A stretch of DNA of 64,000 bases, from assembly GCF_003611035.1 (NCBI RefSeq), contig NZ_CP030033.1:2232001-2296000 (forward strand). The letters run 5' to 3'. Source of the DNA: Cryobacterium soli. Its GTDB lineage: Bacteria; Actinomycetota; Actinomycetes; Actinomycetales; Microbacteriaceae. The notes beneath the pieces were generated by a model. That model was not told where the DNA came from, ran no database searches, and saw only the letters and a list, made by a program, of their open reading frames with translations. A program made the translations under genes and the position numbers. Positions 1-8,082 of the stretch are shown here, piece by piece (position 1 is the first letter of the stretch; each line of letters begins with the position of its first letter).

Positions 1-92
1 TTCAGATCGACCAAACCCTTTCTGTCAGGGGGCCGAACCACCTGCATACCAAGCAACACCCCGCAGGAACCCCCACAGCGAAGGAACACATC

Positions 93-779
93 ATGCGCAG
101 CTTCACCAAGACCGCACTCGGACTGACCACCGCCGGCCTCCTCGTCGCCGGCCTCGCAGCCTGCTCCACGGACGAAGGCACGGCCTCGACGTCCTCCTCC
201 AGCTCCTCCTCGAGCAGCAGCTCCGCCGAAGCCACCCCCACCCCGGTCGCCTCGATCCCCGCCCTCACCGGCGTCGACACCGCCGTCCTCCTGGACGCCG
301 ACTTCGCCGCAGCCCTCACCAGCCTCGGCCTGACCCCCGGCACCGTCGGCACCGCCACCCTCGAAGAAGGCAGCCTGCACTTCCCCATCACCGGCGGAAA
401 CGTGGACTACTACGACCCGGCCGAAGACTACCGCCCCTACGTCCAGGGCAACATCGAGCACGAAGGAAGCGGCTTCTCCCTCACCGCCGGCGACACCGTC
501 GTCGAACTGACCAACTTCACCATCGACCCCGGCACCTCAGAACTCTTCGGAGACGTCACCGCCAACGGCGAATCCGCCGCCACCCAGGTCAAGCTCTTCG
601 ACCTCTACGGCGGAACCCTCAAGCCCCTCCAGATGGACGGCGACAACGCCATCCTCACCGGCACCACCGTGCACATCTCCGCCGACGCCGCCGGCCTGCT
701 GAACACCACGTTCGGCACCGACGCCATCGCCGACCAGCTCCTCGTCGGCATCGCCACCATCACCGTCAACACCAAGTAA
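93..779 (+). CDS. Ser-rich secreted lipoprotein of unknown function
   Basis: 228-residue predicted lipoprotein. A signal peptide ends in the lipobox LAAC with Cys24 as the lipidated residue. A low-complexity linker with about eleven consecutive serines (residues 34-44, mixed TCC/AGC/TCG codons, so kept at protein level) leads into a beta-rich domain with the motif FPITGGNVDYY. No catalytic motif is visible and I do not recognise a named family, though similar lipoproteins are common in Microbacteriaceae. It probably faces the outside of the membrane. AAGGAA lies about 7 nt before the ATG. It stands alone and is followed by a strong terminator. Confidence 0.85.
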   Translation: MRSFTKTALGLTTAGLLVAGLAACSTDEGTASTSSSSSSSSSSSAEATPTPVASIPALTGVDTAVLLDADFAAALTSLGLTPGTVGTATLEEGSLHFPITGGNVDYYDPAEDYRPYVQGNIEHEGSGFSLTAGDTVVELTNFTIDPGTSELFGDVTANGESAATQVKLFDLYGGTLKPLQMDGDNAILTGTTVHISADAAGLLNTTFGTDAIADQLLVGIATITVNTK

Positions 780-806
780 CACCCCCGCAGCACCCCGCAG
801 TGCACG

Positions 807-836
807 AGAACGGCCGAGCGAATGCTCGGCCGTTCT
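807..836 (+). terminator. Rho-independent terminator after the lipoprotein gene
   Basis: Perfect 13-bp inverted repeat (AGAACGGCCGAGC and its complement) with a GAAT loop, 27 bp after the stop codon. The T-tract is short (TTCTTCT). Confidence 0.8.
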
Positions 837-871
837 TCTGCGTCATGGCACGACCCCCACGCACGTCGCGG

Positions 872-894
872 GGTCTCGACACGCTCGACCAACG
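872..894 (+). repeat. Dispersed intergenic TCGACA repeat, single copy
   Basis: GGTCTCGACACGCTCGACC followed by AACG. It is the same short GC-rich element found at 5383-5440 and 10554-10654, always between genes. Here it lies between the lipoprotein terminator and the end of the convergent Dabb gene. Confidence 0.6.
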
Positions 895-906
895 ACTCGG
901 GTGCCG

Positions 907-1206
907 CTACACGACGAGGTCGACGGCCATCCGCTCGGCGGTGACCGATTTCACGTAGGCGCCCGCCTCGACGTGGGCCGGATGCACCTGGTAGCGCGCC
1001 AACGCCGCTTCGTCGTCGTACTCCGCCACGAGGGCGATGTCCCAATTGGCTCCACCCACCACATCCGGGCCGATGCGCAGGGAGCGGATCTCCTCGATCA
1101 CACCGACAAGACCGCCGAGCCTGGCCACCATCTGCGCCGCGTGCTCCGCCTTTTCGGCGGGGTCGGTGGCCGCCAGCCGCCACGACACGATATGCAGAAT
1201 GGTCAT
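907..1206 (-). CDS. Dabb family (stress-responsive alpha/beta barrel) protein
   Basis: 99 residues, the normal size for a single Dabb domain, a ferredoxin-like fold that dimerises into a beta barrel. It opens with MTILHIVSWRL, contains an Asp/Glu-rich middle, and has HPAHVEAGAYVKSV near the end, the usual HP...H pattern of this family. Members include monooxygenase-like and stress-responsive proteins, so the substrate is unknown. Its ATG overlaps the stop of the upstream glutaredoxin-like gene (ATGA, 1203-1206), so the two are translationally coupled. Confidence 0.85.
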   Translation of the reverse strand: MTILHIVSWRLAATDPAEKAEHAAQMVARLGGLVGVIEEIRSLRIGPDVVGGANWDIALVAEYDDEAALARYQVHPAHVEAGAYVKSVTAERMAVDLVV

Positions 1207-1472
1207 CGAACCTCCAGAAGAGCGGTGTGCAGGCGCACCGGATCGATGCGCCAGTAGTTGTGCACCCGGCCGTTGATGAGCAGCACCGGGATGTCCTCGA
1301 CGAAGCGCTCGTGCAACTCGGCGTCGTCGAGGATCGACTTCTCCTCGAGCAGCACGGTGGGCGCGCCTGCCTCGGTCTGCAGCTCAGCCAGCACCGTCGT
1401 CACCACGGCCCGGGCGTCGTCGCAGAGGTGGCAGCCGGGCTTGCCGATCAGGGTGAGATGCGCGGTGGACAT
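1203..1472 (-). CDS. Glutaredoxin family protein
   Basis: 89-residue thioredoxin-fold protein. The redox motif CHLCDDA lies at residues 14-20 (CxxC), and the cis-Pro region is DIPVLLING around residues 59-66. The family performs dithiol/disulfide exchange in the cytoplasm; this DUF836-like actinobacterial branch has no defined partner. The gene is transcribed with the Dabb gene and looks leaderless, with TAGGCT six bases before the ATG. Confidence 0.88.
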   Translation of the reverse strand: MSTAHLTLIGKPGCHLCDDARAVVTTVLAELQTEAGAPTVLLEEKSILDDAELHERFVEDIPVLLINGRVHNYWRIDPVRLHTALLEVR

Positions 1473-1478
1473 GGCTCC

Positions 1479-1484
1479 AGCCTA
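1479..1484 (-). promoter_or_regulatory. -10 element of a leaderless promoter for the glutaredoxin-like gene
   Basis: TAGGCT on the minus strand, 6 nt before ATG 1472. No Shine-Dalgarno sequence fits in the gap. Confidence 0.5.
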
Positions 1485-1510
1485 AGCCGCGCCGGCGACT
1501 GCACCTTGGG

Positions 1511-1516
1511 TAGACT
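1511..1516 (+). promoter_or_regulatory. -10 element of a leaderless promoter for the HAD gene
   Basis: TAGACT 8 nt before ATG 1525. No ribosome binding site lies in between. It is divergent from the glutaredoxin promoter 27 bp away. Confidence 0.5.
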
Positions 1517-1524
1517 CGACCGCA

Positions 1525-2244
1525 ATGTCCGAAGAATCCGGCCCCCGCGCAATCGCGTTCTTCGACGTGGACAACACACTGCTGCGCGGTGCCAGCCTCT
1601 ATCACGTGGGCGTCGGCGCCTGGCGGATGCGGTTCATCTCGCTGGCCGATGTCGTCGCGTTCGGCTGGAGCCAGACCCGCTTCCTGGCGGTCGGCGAGGA
1701 CGGCGTGAACATCTCCCGGCTCCGGCTGCGCGCGATGGACATCATGACCGGGCGAACCCGTGACGAACTCGTCACCCTCAGCCACGAGATCTTCGACAGC
1801 CGACTTATCCAGCGGCTCTGGCCGGAGACCGTGGCCGTGGCCCGCGCCCACCTGACGGCGGGCCGCGAGGTGTGGCTGGTCACCGCGACGGCTCAAGAAG
1901 TTGCCGACGTGATCGCGGAGCGTCTGGAACTCACGGGCGCGCTCGGCACTCGGCTCGCGACCGTCGACGGCATCTTCACGGGACAACTCGTCGACGGCAT
2001 CTGCCACGGCAGCCGCAAAGCCGATGTGGCACGCGAGATCGCCCAAGCGCGCGAGATCGACCTGGCCCACTGCTGGGCGTACTCCGACTCGCACAACGAC
2101 ATCCCGTTGCTCGAGCTGGTCGGAAACCCGGTGGCGGTCAACCCTGATGCGACGCTGCGCCGTTATGCGGTCGCCCGCGGGTGGCCCATCATGCGCATGA
2201 AGGTCGCCCAGCTCAAGGCCGCCAGCGCAAGCAAAAAGCGCTAG
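1525..2244 (+). CDS. HAD-IB family phosphatase (SerB-like)
   Basis: 239 residues. Motif I is FFDVDNT (nucleophile Asp14, Asp16), SRKADV supplies the motif III lysine, and SDSHNDIPLLE carries the metal-binding acids of motif IV. The HAD-IB group resembles phosphoserine phosphatase and includes lipid and small-molecule phosphatases with a helical cap; the actual substrate cannot be read from sequence. A basic C-terminal tail (KAASASKKR) is notable. The stop codon lies inside the hairpin that terminates the opposing bS22 transcript. Confidence 0.88.
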   Translation: MSEESGPRAIAFFDVDNTLLRGASLYHVGVGAWRMRFISLADVVAFGWSQTRFLAVGEDGVNISRLRLRAMDIMTGRTRDELVTLSHEIFDSRLIQRLWPETVAVARAHLTAGREVWLVTATAQEVADVIAERLELTGALGTRLATVDGIFTGQLVDGICHGSRKADVAREIAQAREIDLAHCWAYSDSHNDIPLLELVGNPVAVNPDATLRRYAVARGWPIMRMKVAQLKAASASKKR

Positions 2245-2261
2245 GTCACAGACCTAGCGCT
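2233..2261 (-). terminator. Terminator of the HTH/bS22 transcript
   Basis: 11-bp perfect stem (AGCGCTAGGTC) with a 3-nt loop. On the minus strand the stem is followed by TTTTT, 27 bp past the bS22 stop. It overlaps the stop codon of the converging HAD gene. Confidence 0.75.
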
Positions 2262-2287
2262 CAGCTCATAAAAACGGCCGAGACCGT

Positions 2288-2386
2288 CTACTTCTTGTTA
2301 CGACGCTGGTGGCGAGTCTTGCGAAGCAGCTTGCGGTGCTTCTTCTTCGCCATACGCTTGCGTCGCTTCTTGATTACAGAACCCAC
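2288..2386 (-). CDS. Small ribosomal subunit protein bS22 (AURKAIP1/COX24 family)
   Basis: A 32-residue, extremely basic micro-protein starting at GTG 2386 (MGSVIKKRRKRMAKKK, then HRKLLRKTRHQRRNKK). This sequence is nearly invariant in actinobacteria and corresponds to the tiny ribosomal protein seen in mycobacterial 30S structures, where it sits in the decoding region. GAGGT lies 5 nt before the GTG. It is easy to miss because of its size. It is downstream of, and probably cotranscribed with, the HTH gene at 2447. Confidence 0.9.
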   Translation of the reverse strand: MGSVIKKRRKRMAKKKHRKLLRKTRHQRRNKK

Positions 2387-2446
2387 ACGGACCTCACAAA
2401 GATTTGGTTTAGCCGCGGGATTCGCGACCGACACGAAAACCCCATT

Positions 2447-2680
2447 CTAACGGATAAAGAAAGTCCCGTCCGACTCACTTCCCCCACGAGTGGGTTCGAT
2501 GGCCCTCAGAACGGCCGCTTCGGGCACCCGGAACGAGCGTCCGAAGCGCACGGCGGGCAGCTCTCCGGCGTGCACGAGGCGGTACACGGTCATCCGGGAG
2601 ACCCTCATGACAGCCGCGACCTCGGCGACGGTGAGAAAGCGCAGGTCATCCAACCGCGGGTCGGGAAGCTCGCGTGACAT
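2447..2680 (-). CDS. Helix-turn-helix (excisionase/MerR-like) DNA-binding protein
   Basis: 77 residues. A MerR/excisionase-type winged helix covers residues 15-60, with FLTVAEVAAVMRVSRMTVYR and the wing GRSFRVPEAAV. It resembles the small BldC-like proteins of actinobacteria, which bind DNA cooperatively. There is no phage gene nearby, so a chromosomal regulator is more likely than a true excisionase. The start ATG is preceded by GAGGGAG at good spacing. Its neighbour bS22 lies 60 bp downstream on the same strand. Confidence 0.85.
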   Translation of the reverse strand: MSRELPDPRLDDLRFLTVAEVAAVMRVSRMTVYRLVHAGELPAVRFGRSFRVPEAAVLRAIEPTRGGSESDGTFFIR

Positions 2681-2744
2681 GGGCGGCTCCCTCGAGGCTC
2701 GGCGGGGCTGGTGTCGTCACTGTAGAGCGAAGCCCGCCGGCTCG

Positions 2745-3194
2745 CTAGTCGTTCTTACGCCACTTCTTCACACTCTTGGTCACCGTTGAGTCCTTGACGG
2801 CGTGCGACATCTGGAACGACGTGTCGGCGAAGGCCTTGCCGATGGCGGCGGCGAAGGCACGCTGCTCGTCCTTGAGCACCTCGGTCTCGTCGGCGGCGGT
2901 GGTGTCGACGTCGATGCTGAGGAACGGGATCAGCCAATCCTCGATCTCCTCGAGCGGCGCGTAGTCGAGGTGGTAGTAGCGGTGCTGCCCCTCTTCGCGC
3001 ACTCCGACCAGGCCTGCCTCCCGCAGAACCTTGAGGTGCTTGGAGACCGTCGGCTGGCTCAGGCCGAGCGAATTGACGATGTCCGAAACGCTCAGTTCCC
3101 CCTGGGCAGCGCTGGACTGGTTGTAGCGCTCGAGGAGAATGCGTAAGATATCGCGTCGGGTCGAGTCCGCCACCACGCCAAAGATGTCTGCCAT
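2745..3194 (-). CDS. ArsR family winged-helix regulator
   Basis: 149 residues. The winged HTH covers about residues 5-85: DSTRRDILRILLE, SVSDIVNSLGLSQPTVSKHLKVLREAGLV and the wing EEGQHRYYHLD. The C-terminal extension of 60 residues is unlike that of classic metal sensors, and I see no ELCVC-type metal motif, so the signal is unknown. The gene is divergent from trkH, which makes local control of potassium uptake possible but unproven. It appears leaderless. Confidence 0.88.
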   Translation of the reverse strand: MADIFGVVADSTRRDILRILLERYNQSSAAQGELSVSDIVNSLGLSQPTVSKHLKVLREAGLVGVREEGQHRYYHLDYAPLEEIEDWLIPFLSIDVDTTAADETEVLKDEQRAFAAAIGKAFADTSFQMSHAVKDSTVTKSVKKWRKND

Positions 3195-3200
3195 GCCCCA

Positions 3201-3206
3201 AGGCTA
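3201..3206 (-). promoter_or_regulatory. -10 element of a leaderless promoter for the ArsR gene
   Basis: TAGCCT on the minus strand, 6 nt before ATG 3194. Confidence 0.5.
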
Positions 3207-3227
3207 GTCATTCCCGGTGCGGGTACC

Positions 3228-4712
3228 ATGACAACTTGTCATCGACCACCATCCAGTTCGGGGATTCGAGTGAAGACGCAGACCCCTAACGCACGGTTCA
3301 GCAGCCATTCCAACACCTGGTACGGACGCATCCGCGATTCCGTCGACGGGATCGTGCGCAAGTCGCCGTCCCGGTTCGCGCTGTTCGTGTTCACTGCGCT
3401 GATCCTGCTCTTCACCCTGCTGTTCTCCTTGCCGATCGCGTCCGCCGGCGACACGGAAACCCCGTTGCACGACGCCGTGTTCACAGCCGTGTCGGTGATT
3501 TGCGTCACCGGCCTGAGCACGGTGGACATGGCCACGCACTGGTCCGCGTTCGGCAACGCTCTCGTCGTCGTCGGCGTCAACATCGGCGGCATGGGGGTGC
3601 TGACCCTGGCGTCCTTGATGGGTCTGGTCATCTCCCGCCGCCTGGGCCTACGCGCCAAGCTCATGGCGGCGAGCGACTCGAACCCGTCCCGCATCCACAT
3701 GGGCCCGGTCAATGAGGGTCAGGCCGTGCGGCTCGGTGAGGTCGGCAGCCTGCTGCTCACAGTGGCCATCAGCACCCTGGCCATCGAGGCGGCCGTCGCC
3801 CTGCTCTTGTTCCCGCGGATGCTGATCGACGGCGTGCCCACCGGCGAGGCTCTCTGGCAGAGCATCTATTACGCCGCGATGGCCTTCACCAACACCGGGT
3901 TCAGCCCGAATGCGGAGGGCATCGGCCAGTTCGCCAATGACTACTGGTTCCTCGGCGCCCTGATGACCGGCGTGTTCCTGGGCAGCCTGGGCTTCCCGGT
4001 GCTGATGACCTTCGCCAGGCACTGGCGCACGCCCCGCCGCTGGTCGGTGCACGTGAAGCTCACCCTCTGGACCACGACGGCGCTGATGGTCATCGGCATG
4101 ATCTTCTACATCATTCTGGAATTCGACAACCCGCTGACCTTCGGGTCGCTGAACGCCGGCGACACGATCTTCCAGTCCCTCTTCATGTCGGTGATGACCC
4201 GGTCGGGCGGTTTCGCCACCATCGACATCGCCGACCTGCACGGCTCCAGCCTGCTGCTCAGCGACATGCTGATGTTCATCGGTGGCGGCTCGGCCTCCAC
4301 CGCCGGCGGCATCAAGGTGACCACCCTGGCGGTGCTGTTCCTGGCCGCCTTCGCCGAGGCCCAGGGCAAGGAACAGATGGAAGCCTTCGGCCGCCGCATC
4401 CCCAGCGACATCCTGCGCCTGGCGGTCAGCGTGGTGCTGTGGGGCGCCACCACGGTGGCCGTATCGAGCATCCTGATCCTGCACATCTCCAAGCAGGCGC
4501 TCGACGTCGTGCTTTTTGATGTGATCTCGGCGTTCGCGACCGTGGGGCTGTCGACGGGGCTGACCGCCGAGCTGCCTCCCGAGGGGGTTTACGTTCTGGC
4601 CGCGACGATGTTCATGGGCCGGGTTGGTACAGTGACTCTCGCGGCGGCGCTGGCAGCGAGCCAAAGCAGACAGTTGTTCAAACGCCCCGAGGAAAGGCCC
4701 ATCGTTGGTTGA
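3228..4712 (+). CDS. trkH: TrkH/KtrB family potassium uptake channel subunit
   Basis: 494-residue membrane protein with four M1-P-M2 repeats. Filter-like segments are CVTGLST, FTNTGFSPN, SGGFATIDI and FATVGLSTGL, each carrying the single conserved glycine of K+ translocating subunits. It moves K+ across the membrane with the cytoplasmic RCK protein encoded immediately downstream (8-bp overlap). The start is uncertain: ATG 3228 has no good ribosome binding site, and in-frame GTG 3270 after GGGG is an alternative that removes 14 residues. Confidence 0.9.
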   Translation: MTTCHRPPSSSGIRVKTQTPNARFSSHSNTWYGRIRDSVDGIVRKSPSRFALFVFTALILLFTLLFSLPIASAGDTETPLHDAVFTAVSVICVTGLSTVDMATHWSAFGNALVVVGVNIGGMGVLTLASLMGLVISRRLGLRAKLMAASDSNPSRIHMGPVNEGQAVRLGEVGSLLLTVAISTLAIEAAVALLLFPRMLIDGVPTGEALWQSIYYAAMAFTNTGFSPNAEGIGQFANDYWFLGALMTGVFLGSLGFPVLMTFARHWRTPRRWSVHVKLTLWTTTALMVIGMIFYIILEFDNPLTFGSLNAGDTIFQSLFMSVMTRSGGFATIDIADLHGSSLLLSDMLMFIGGGSASTAGGIKVTTLAVLFLAAFAEAQGKEQMEAFGRRIPSDILRLAVSVVLWGATTVAVSSILILHISKQALDVVLFDVISAFATVGLSTGLTAELPPEGVYVLAATMFMGRVGTVTLAAALAASQSRQLFKRPEERPIVG

Positions 4713-5376
4713 CCGGATCAAGCACGACGCCCCCGTTCTGATCATCGGACTGGGCCGGTTCGGTGCCGCGACTGCCGGCAAGCTCGACCGTCTGGGCCGT
4801 GAGGTCCTCGCCGTGGACAGCAGCGAGGCGCTCGTGCAGAAGTGGTCCGAGCGTGTCACCCACGCCGTGCAGGCCGACGCAAAGTCCATCGACGCGCTGC
4901 GCCAGATCGGCGCCCAGGACTTCTCGGTGGCCGTGTGCGCCGTGGGCTCTTCGGTGGAGGCCAGCGTGCTCATCGTCGCCAACCTCGTCGACCTGCAGAT
5001 TCCGCAGATCTGGGCGAAGGCCATCTCCCAGTCGCACGGCAAGATCCTCGAACGCATCGGCGCCAACCACGTGATCTACCCCGAGGCCGACTCCGGCGAG
5101 CGCGTCGCCCACCTGGTGTCGGGGCGGATGCTGGACTTCATCGAGTTCGATGACGACTTCGCGCTCGTGAAGATGTACCCGCCCAAGCCGATCCGCGGGC
5201 TCAACCTCACCGAGTCCGGCGTGCGCACCAAGCACAAGGTCACTGTCGTGGGCGTGAAGAGCCCCGGCCGGCCGTTCACCTATGCCACCGCCGAGACCGT
5301 CGTCTCCAACCACGACCTCATCATCGTCGCCGGCACCGAGGGCGACATCGAACGTTTCGCGGCCCTCGGCTCCTAA
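4705..5376 (+). CDS. trkA: TrkA/KtrA family K+ uptake regulatory protein
   Basis: 223 residues with an RCK_N Rossmann domain (IIGLGRFG dinucleotide-binding loop near residue 12, acidic residue in AVDSSEAL) followed by an RCK_C domain from about residue 140. The protein gates the TrkH pore in response to bound nucleotide. The start is a TTG that overlaps the trkH stop by 8 nt; AGGAAAGG at 4690-4697 supports it. Size is normal for a KtrA-type subunit, half the length of E. coli TrkA. Confidence 0.92.
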   Translation: MVDRIKHDAPVLIIGLGRFGAATAGKLDRLGREVLAVDSSEALVQKWSERVTHAVQADAKSIDALRQIGAQDFSVAVCAVGSSVEASVLIVANLVDLQIPQIWAKAISQSHGKILERIGANHVIYPEADSGERVAHLVSGRMLDFIEFDDDFALVKMYPPKPIRGLNLTESGVRTKHKVTVVGVKSPGRPFTYATAETVVSNHDLIIVAGTEGDIERFAALGS

Positions 5377-5382
5377 CCACGC

Positions 5383-5440
5383 GCTGGCTGAGCCTGTCGA
5401 AACCGGGCGCGACCACACGCTGGCTGAGCCTGTCGAAACC
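5383..5440 (+). repeat. Two direct copies of the intergenic TCGACA repeat
   Basis: GCTGGCTGAGCCTGTCGAAA plus CC occurs at 5383-5404 and again, identical, at 5419-5440 (36-bp period). The two copies fill the gap between the convergent trkA and proC genes. Confidence 0.75.
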
Positions 5441-5454
5441 CGGGGAAGCGGCGC

Positions 5455-6303
5455 TCAGGACGCGGCGAGCTCCCGGGCCCGCGCGAGCGCGGCATCCGTG
5501 GCCCGGTCGAACAGCTGCTTGAGGCCCCCGGTCTCGAGCTGCTGCACGGCCCGCTCGGTGGTGCCCTTCGGGCTCGTCACCTGGCGGCGCAGCTCGGAGG
5601 GCGTGAGGTCGGAGACGGCCAGCAACGCGCTCGCGCCGAGGAACGTGCCGTTGACCATGGTGGCCGCCTCGGCCGGGGTGAACCCCTTGTCGATCGCCGT
5701 CAGGGTGAGCTGCTCGATGAGGTAGAAAACGTACGCCGGGCCGGAACCGGAGATGGTGCTCAGCGCGTCGATCTTGTCTTCGGACACCACCAGCACCTCG
5801 CCCACGGTCTCGAACAGCGCCGTCGCCAGCGCCATCTGCTCGGCCGTGGACCTGGTGCCGGCGCTCAGCCCGGTGACGGCCATGCCCACCACGGCGGGTG
5901 TGTTCGGCATCGACCGGATCACGGCCACCGTCGCAGGCAGGTGCTTCTCGAAGGTGGCGATGGTCACGCCGGCGGCGACGCTCACGACGAGGGTGCCCGG
6001 CTCGAGGCTGTCGGCGATCTCGGCGAGCAGATCGGGCACCATGGCGGGCTTGACCGCCACGATCACAATGCCGGCCCCGGTCACGGCGAGCCGGTTGGCG
6101 TCGGGCTCGGTTTCGGTGGCCCAGGCCGTCACGCCCGCGGTTCCGGCCAGTTCGGCGGCCTTGGCGGCCGACCGGTTGGTAGTGCGGATGCCGCCGGTCA
6201 CCGTGACCGTGGGCTTGAGCAGGCCAGCGAGGACCGCCCTGGCCATCGATCCGGCGCCCAGGAAGGCGATGGCGGGCAGGGTGACGGGTGCGGTCGATGT
6301 CAT
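5455..6303 (-). CDS. proC: Pyrroline-5-carboxylate reductase
   Basis: 282 residues, normal for the family. The N-terminal Rossmann motif is FLGAGSMARAVL, and the conserved C-terminal dimerisation region contains SGSGPAYVFYLIEQL, TVNG-like MVNGTFLGASAL and VTSPKGTTERAVQQLE (the SPGGTT equivalent). It catalyses the NAD(P)H-dependent last step of proline synthesis. A longer reading frame extends to 6570, but the domain begins just after ATG 6303, which has a TACACT hexamer 6 nt upstream and is probably leaderless. Confidence 0.92.
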   Translation of the reverse strand: MTSTAPVTLPAIAFLGAGSMARAVLAGLLKPTVTVTGGIRTTNRSAAKAAELAGTAGVTAWATETEPDANRLAVTGAGIVIVAVKPAMVPDLLAEIADSLEPGTLVVSVAAGVTIATFEKHLPATVAVIRSMPNTPAVVGMAVTGLSAGTRSTAEQMALATALFETVGEVLVVSEDKIDALSTISGSGPAYVFYLIEQLTLTAIDKGFTPAEAATMVNGTFLGASALLAVSDLTPSELRRQVTSPKGTTERAVQQLETGGLKQLFDRATDAALARARELAAS

Positions 6304-6309
6304 CTCCCC

Positions 6310-6315
6310 AGTGTA
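6310..6315 (-). promoter_or_regulatory. -10 element of a leaderless promoter for proC
   Basis: TACACT on the minus strand, 6 nt before ATG 6303. Confidence 0.4.
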
Positions 6316-6360
6316 GTTTTCGGCACGGTTTCCGCGGTTCTCGGGGCTGGGCGACAGTTC

Positions 6361-6366
6361 TAGGAT
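6361..6366 (+). promoter_or_regulatory. -10 element of a leaderless promoter for the CDF gene
   Basis: TAGGAT 7 nt before ATG 6374. It is divergent from the proC promoter. Confidence 0.5.
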
Positions 6367-6373
6367 TGGTCGC

Positions 6374-7336
6374 ATGAGCGCATCAGGCGGAAACAAGGCG
6401 ATTGTGGCGGCACTGCTCGCCAACCTCGGTATCGCGATCACCAAGTTCATCGCCTGGTTCGTGTCCGGGTCGTCCTCGATGCTGGCCGAGGGCGTGCACT
6501 CGCTCGCCGACTCGGGCAACCAGATCCTGCTGCTGATCGGCGGCCGCAAGTCGAAGAAGGCCGCCGACACCGAGCATCCATTCGGTTACGGCCGCGAACG
6601 CTACGTGTATGCCTTCGTGGTGTCGATCATCCTGTTCTCCGTCGGCGGCGTGTTCTCGATCTACGAGGGCATCGAGAAGCTGCAGAACCCGCACGAGCTG
6701 GAGAACGCCTGGCTGCCGATCCTCGTGCTGCTCGTGGCGATCGGCCTGGAGTCGTTCTCGCTGCGCACCGCGGTGAAGGAGTCCAACCACACCCGCAAGA
6801 ACGAGAGCTGGGTGCAGTTCATCCGGCACGCCAAGGCCCCCGAACTTCCCGTCGTACTGCTCGAAGACGTCGCGGCCCTCACCGGCCTGACGCTGGCACT
6901 GGGCGGCGTGGGCCTCACCGTGGTCACCGGCGACGCCACCTGGGACGCCGTCGGCACCCTCGGCATCGGCGTGCTGCTTGTGCTGGTCGCCATCGTCCTG
7001 GGAATCGAGACCAAGAGCCTGCTGGTGGGCGAAGGCGCCAATGCCAAGGATGTCGACGCCATCAAGTCCGCCATCTTGGCCGGCCCGGAGACGAAGAACC
7101 TCATCCACCTCAAGACGCTCTACCTCGGCCCGGACGAACTGCTCGTCGCCGCCAAGCTCTCCTTCGACTCGGGCCAGCGGTTCTCCGACGTGGCCGCAGG
7201 AATCGACACCATCGAGGCGCGCATCCGGGCGGCCGTTCCGAGCGCTCGGGTGATCTATCTCGAACCCGACCTCTACATCGACCCGGCCACGGTCAGCCCA
7301 CCCACCGACGCGATCGTCATCAAGGGCCTCGAGTGA
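6374..7336 (+). CDS. Cation diffusion facilitator (ZnT9-like branch)
   Basis: 320-residue CDF family transporter with six predicted membrane helices and a cytoplasmic C-terminal domain. The TM2 site reads HSLAD (HxxxD), and the loop HPFGYGRERY is the typical HSFGHGK-like signature. The TM5 site, HxxxD or DxxxD in Zn2+ exporters, reads VLLEDVAAL, so the first metal ligand is missing while the Asp remains. This pattern is typical of the SLC30A9 (ZnT9)-like branch, whose transport behaviour differs from classical Zn/H+ antiporters. The stop overlaps the next start (GTGA). Confidence 0.88.
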   Translation: MSASGGNKAIVAALLANLGIAITKFIAWFVSGSSSMLAEGVHSLADSGNQILLLIGGRKSKKAADTEHPFGYGRERYVYAFVVSIILFSVGGVFSIYEGIEKLQNPHELENAWLPILVLLVAIGLESFSLRTAVKESNHTRKNESWVQFIRHAKAPELPVVLLEDVAALTGLTLALGGVGLTVVTGDATWDAVGTLGIGVLLVLVAIVLGIETKSLLVGEGANAKDVDAIKSAILAGPETKNLIHLKTLYLGPDELLVAAKLSFDSGQRFSDVAAGIDTIEARIRAAVPSARVIYLEPDLYIDPATVSPPTDAIVIKGLE

Positions 7337-8082
7337 GCGGGAACCGCATCGCCCTGGTTCTGCGGCACGCCGACGACATCCACCTGGGCAACCTGGAGCC
7401 GGTTCTGATCGAGCACGGCTACACAGTGCGCTACGTCGACACCCTCACCGACGGCGTTCGGCAGATCGACCCGGCCGAGGCCGACCTGCTCGTGGTGCTC
7501 GGCGGCGAGATGGGCGTGTACCAGACCGAGCAGTTCCCGGTGCTGGCCGACGAGGTGGGGCTGCTCGCCGGCCGGCTGGCCGCCCGGCGCCCGGTCTTCG
7601 GCGTCTGCCTCGGCGCCCAATTGATGGCCAGCGCCCTCGGCTCCCCCGTCTATCGGGGTCCGAGCAATGAGATCGGCTTCCGCCTGGTGAAGCCCACCCA
7701 GGCCGGTCTCGACTCGCCCCTGCGCCATGTCAGCGGTATCCCGGTGATGCAGTGGCACAGCGACACCTTCGAACTGCCCGAGGGCACCACCCGGTTGGCC
7801 GGGTCGGATGCGTACGGCAACGAGGCCTTCGCCATCGAGGACTGGGCGCTGGCCGTGCAGTTCCACCCCGAGCTGACCGCCGAGATGCACGAGACCTGGC
7901 TGGCGTCCTCCACCGCCGAGCTCGACGCGGAGGGACTGGACCCCGACACCCTGCGGCGGGACCGCGCCGAGCACTCCGACGCGATGCAGGCGGCCTCCCG
8001 GGCCCTGTTCAGTGAGTGGCTGGCGGCGCTGCCGGGCGGGGCGCAGCCGGGCGGCGCAGCGGATCCTCGAAGAACTCCCTGA
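7333..8082 (+). CDS. Class I glutamine amidotransferase-like protein
   Basis: 249 residues of GATase type 1. The nucleophile elbow is FGVCLGAQLMA (Cys near residue 93), and the catalytic His-Glu pair lies in AVQFHPELT near residue 176. No synthase domain is fused, so it resembles GMP-synthase-like free amidotransferases (often peptidases or gamma-glutamyl hydrolases). Translational coupling to the CDF gene suggests a shared transcript. Its 3' end overlaps tadA by 74 bp on the opposite strand. Confidence 0.85.
   Translation: MSGNRIALVLRHADDIHLGNLEPVLIEHGYTVRYVDTLTDGVRQIDPAEADLLVVLGGEMGVYQTEQFPVLADEVGLLAGRLAARRPVFGVCLGAQLMASALGSPVYRGPSNEIGFRLVKPTQAGLDSPLRHVSGIPVMQWHSDTFELPEGTTRLAGSDAYGNEAFAIEDWALAVQFHPELTAEMHETWLASSTAELDAEGLDPDTLRRDRAEHSDAMQAASRALFSEWLAALPGGAQPGGAADPRRTP

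Noticed and set aside
1..92. Possible upstream gene end
   Set aside because: No convincing reading frame; the only antisense frame is a shadow of the lipoprotein gene.
2447..2680. True phage excisionase
   Set aside because: No integrase or phage gene is near; it is cotranscribed with bS22, which points to a chromosomal regulator.
3648..5066. 472-codon minus-strand frame opposite trkH/trkA
   Set aside because: Shadow frame; both sense genes have clear family motifs.
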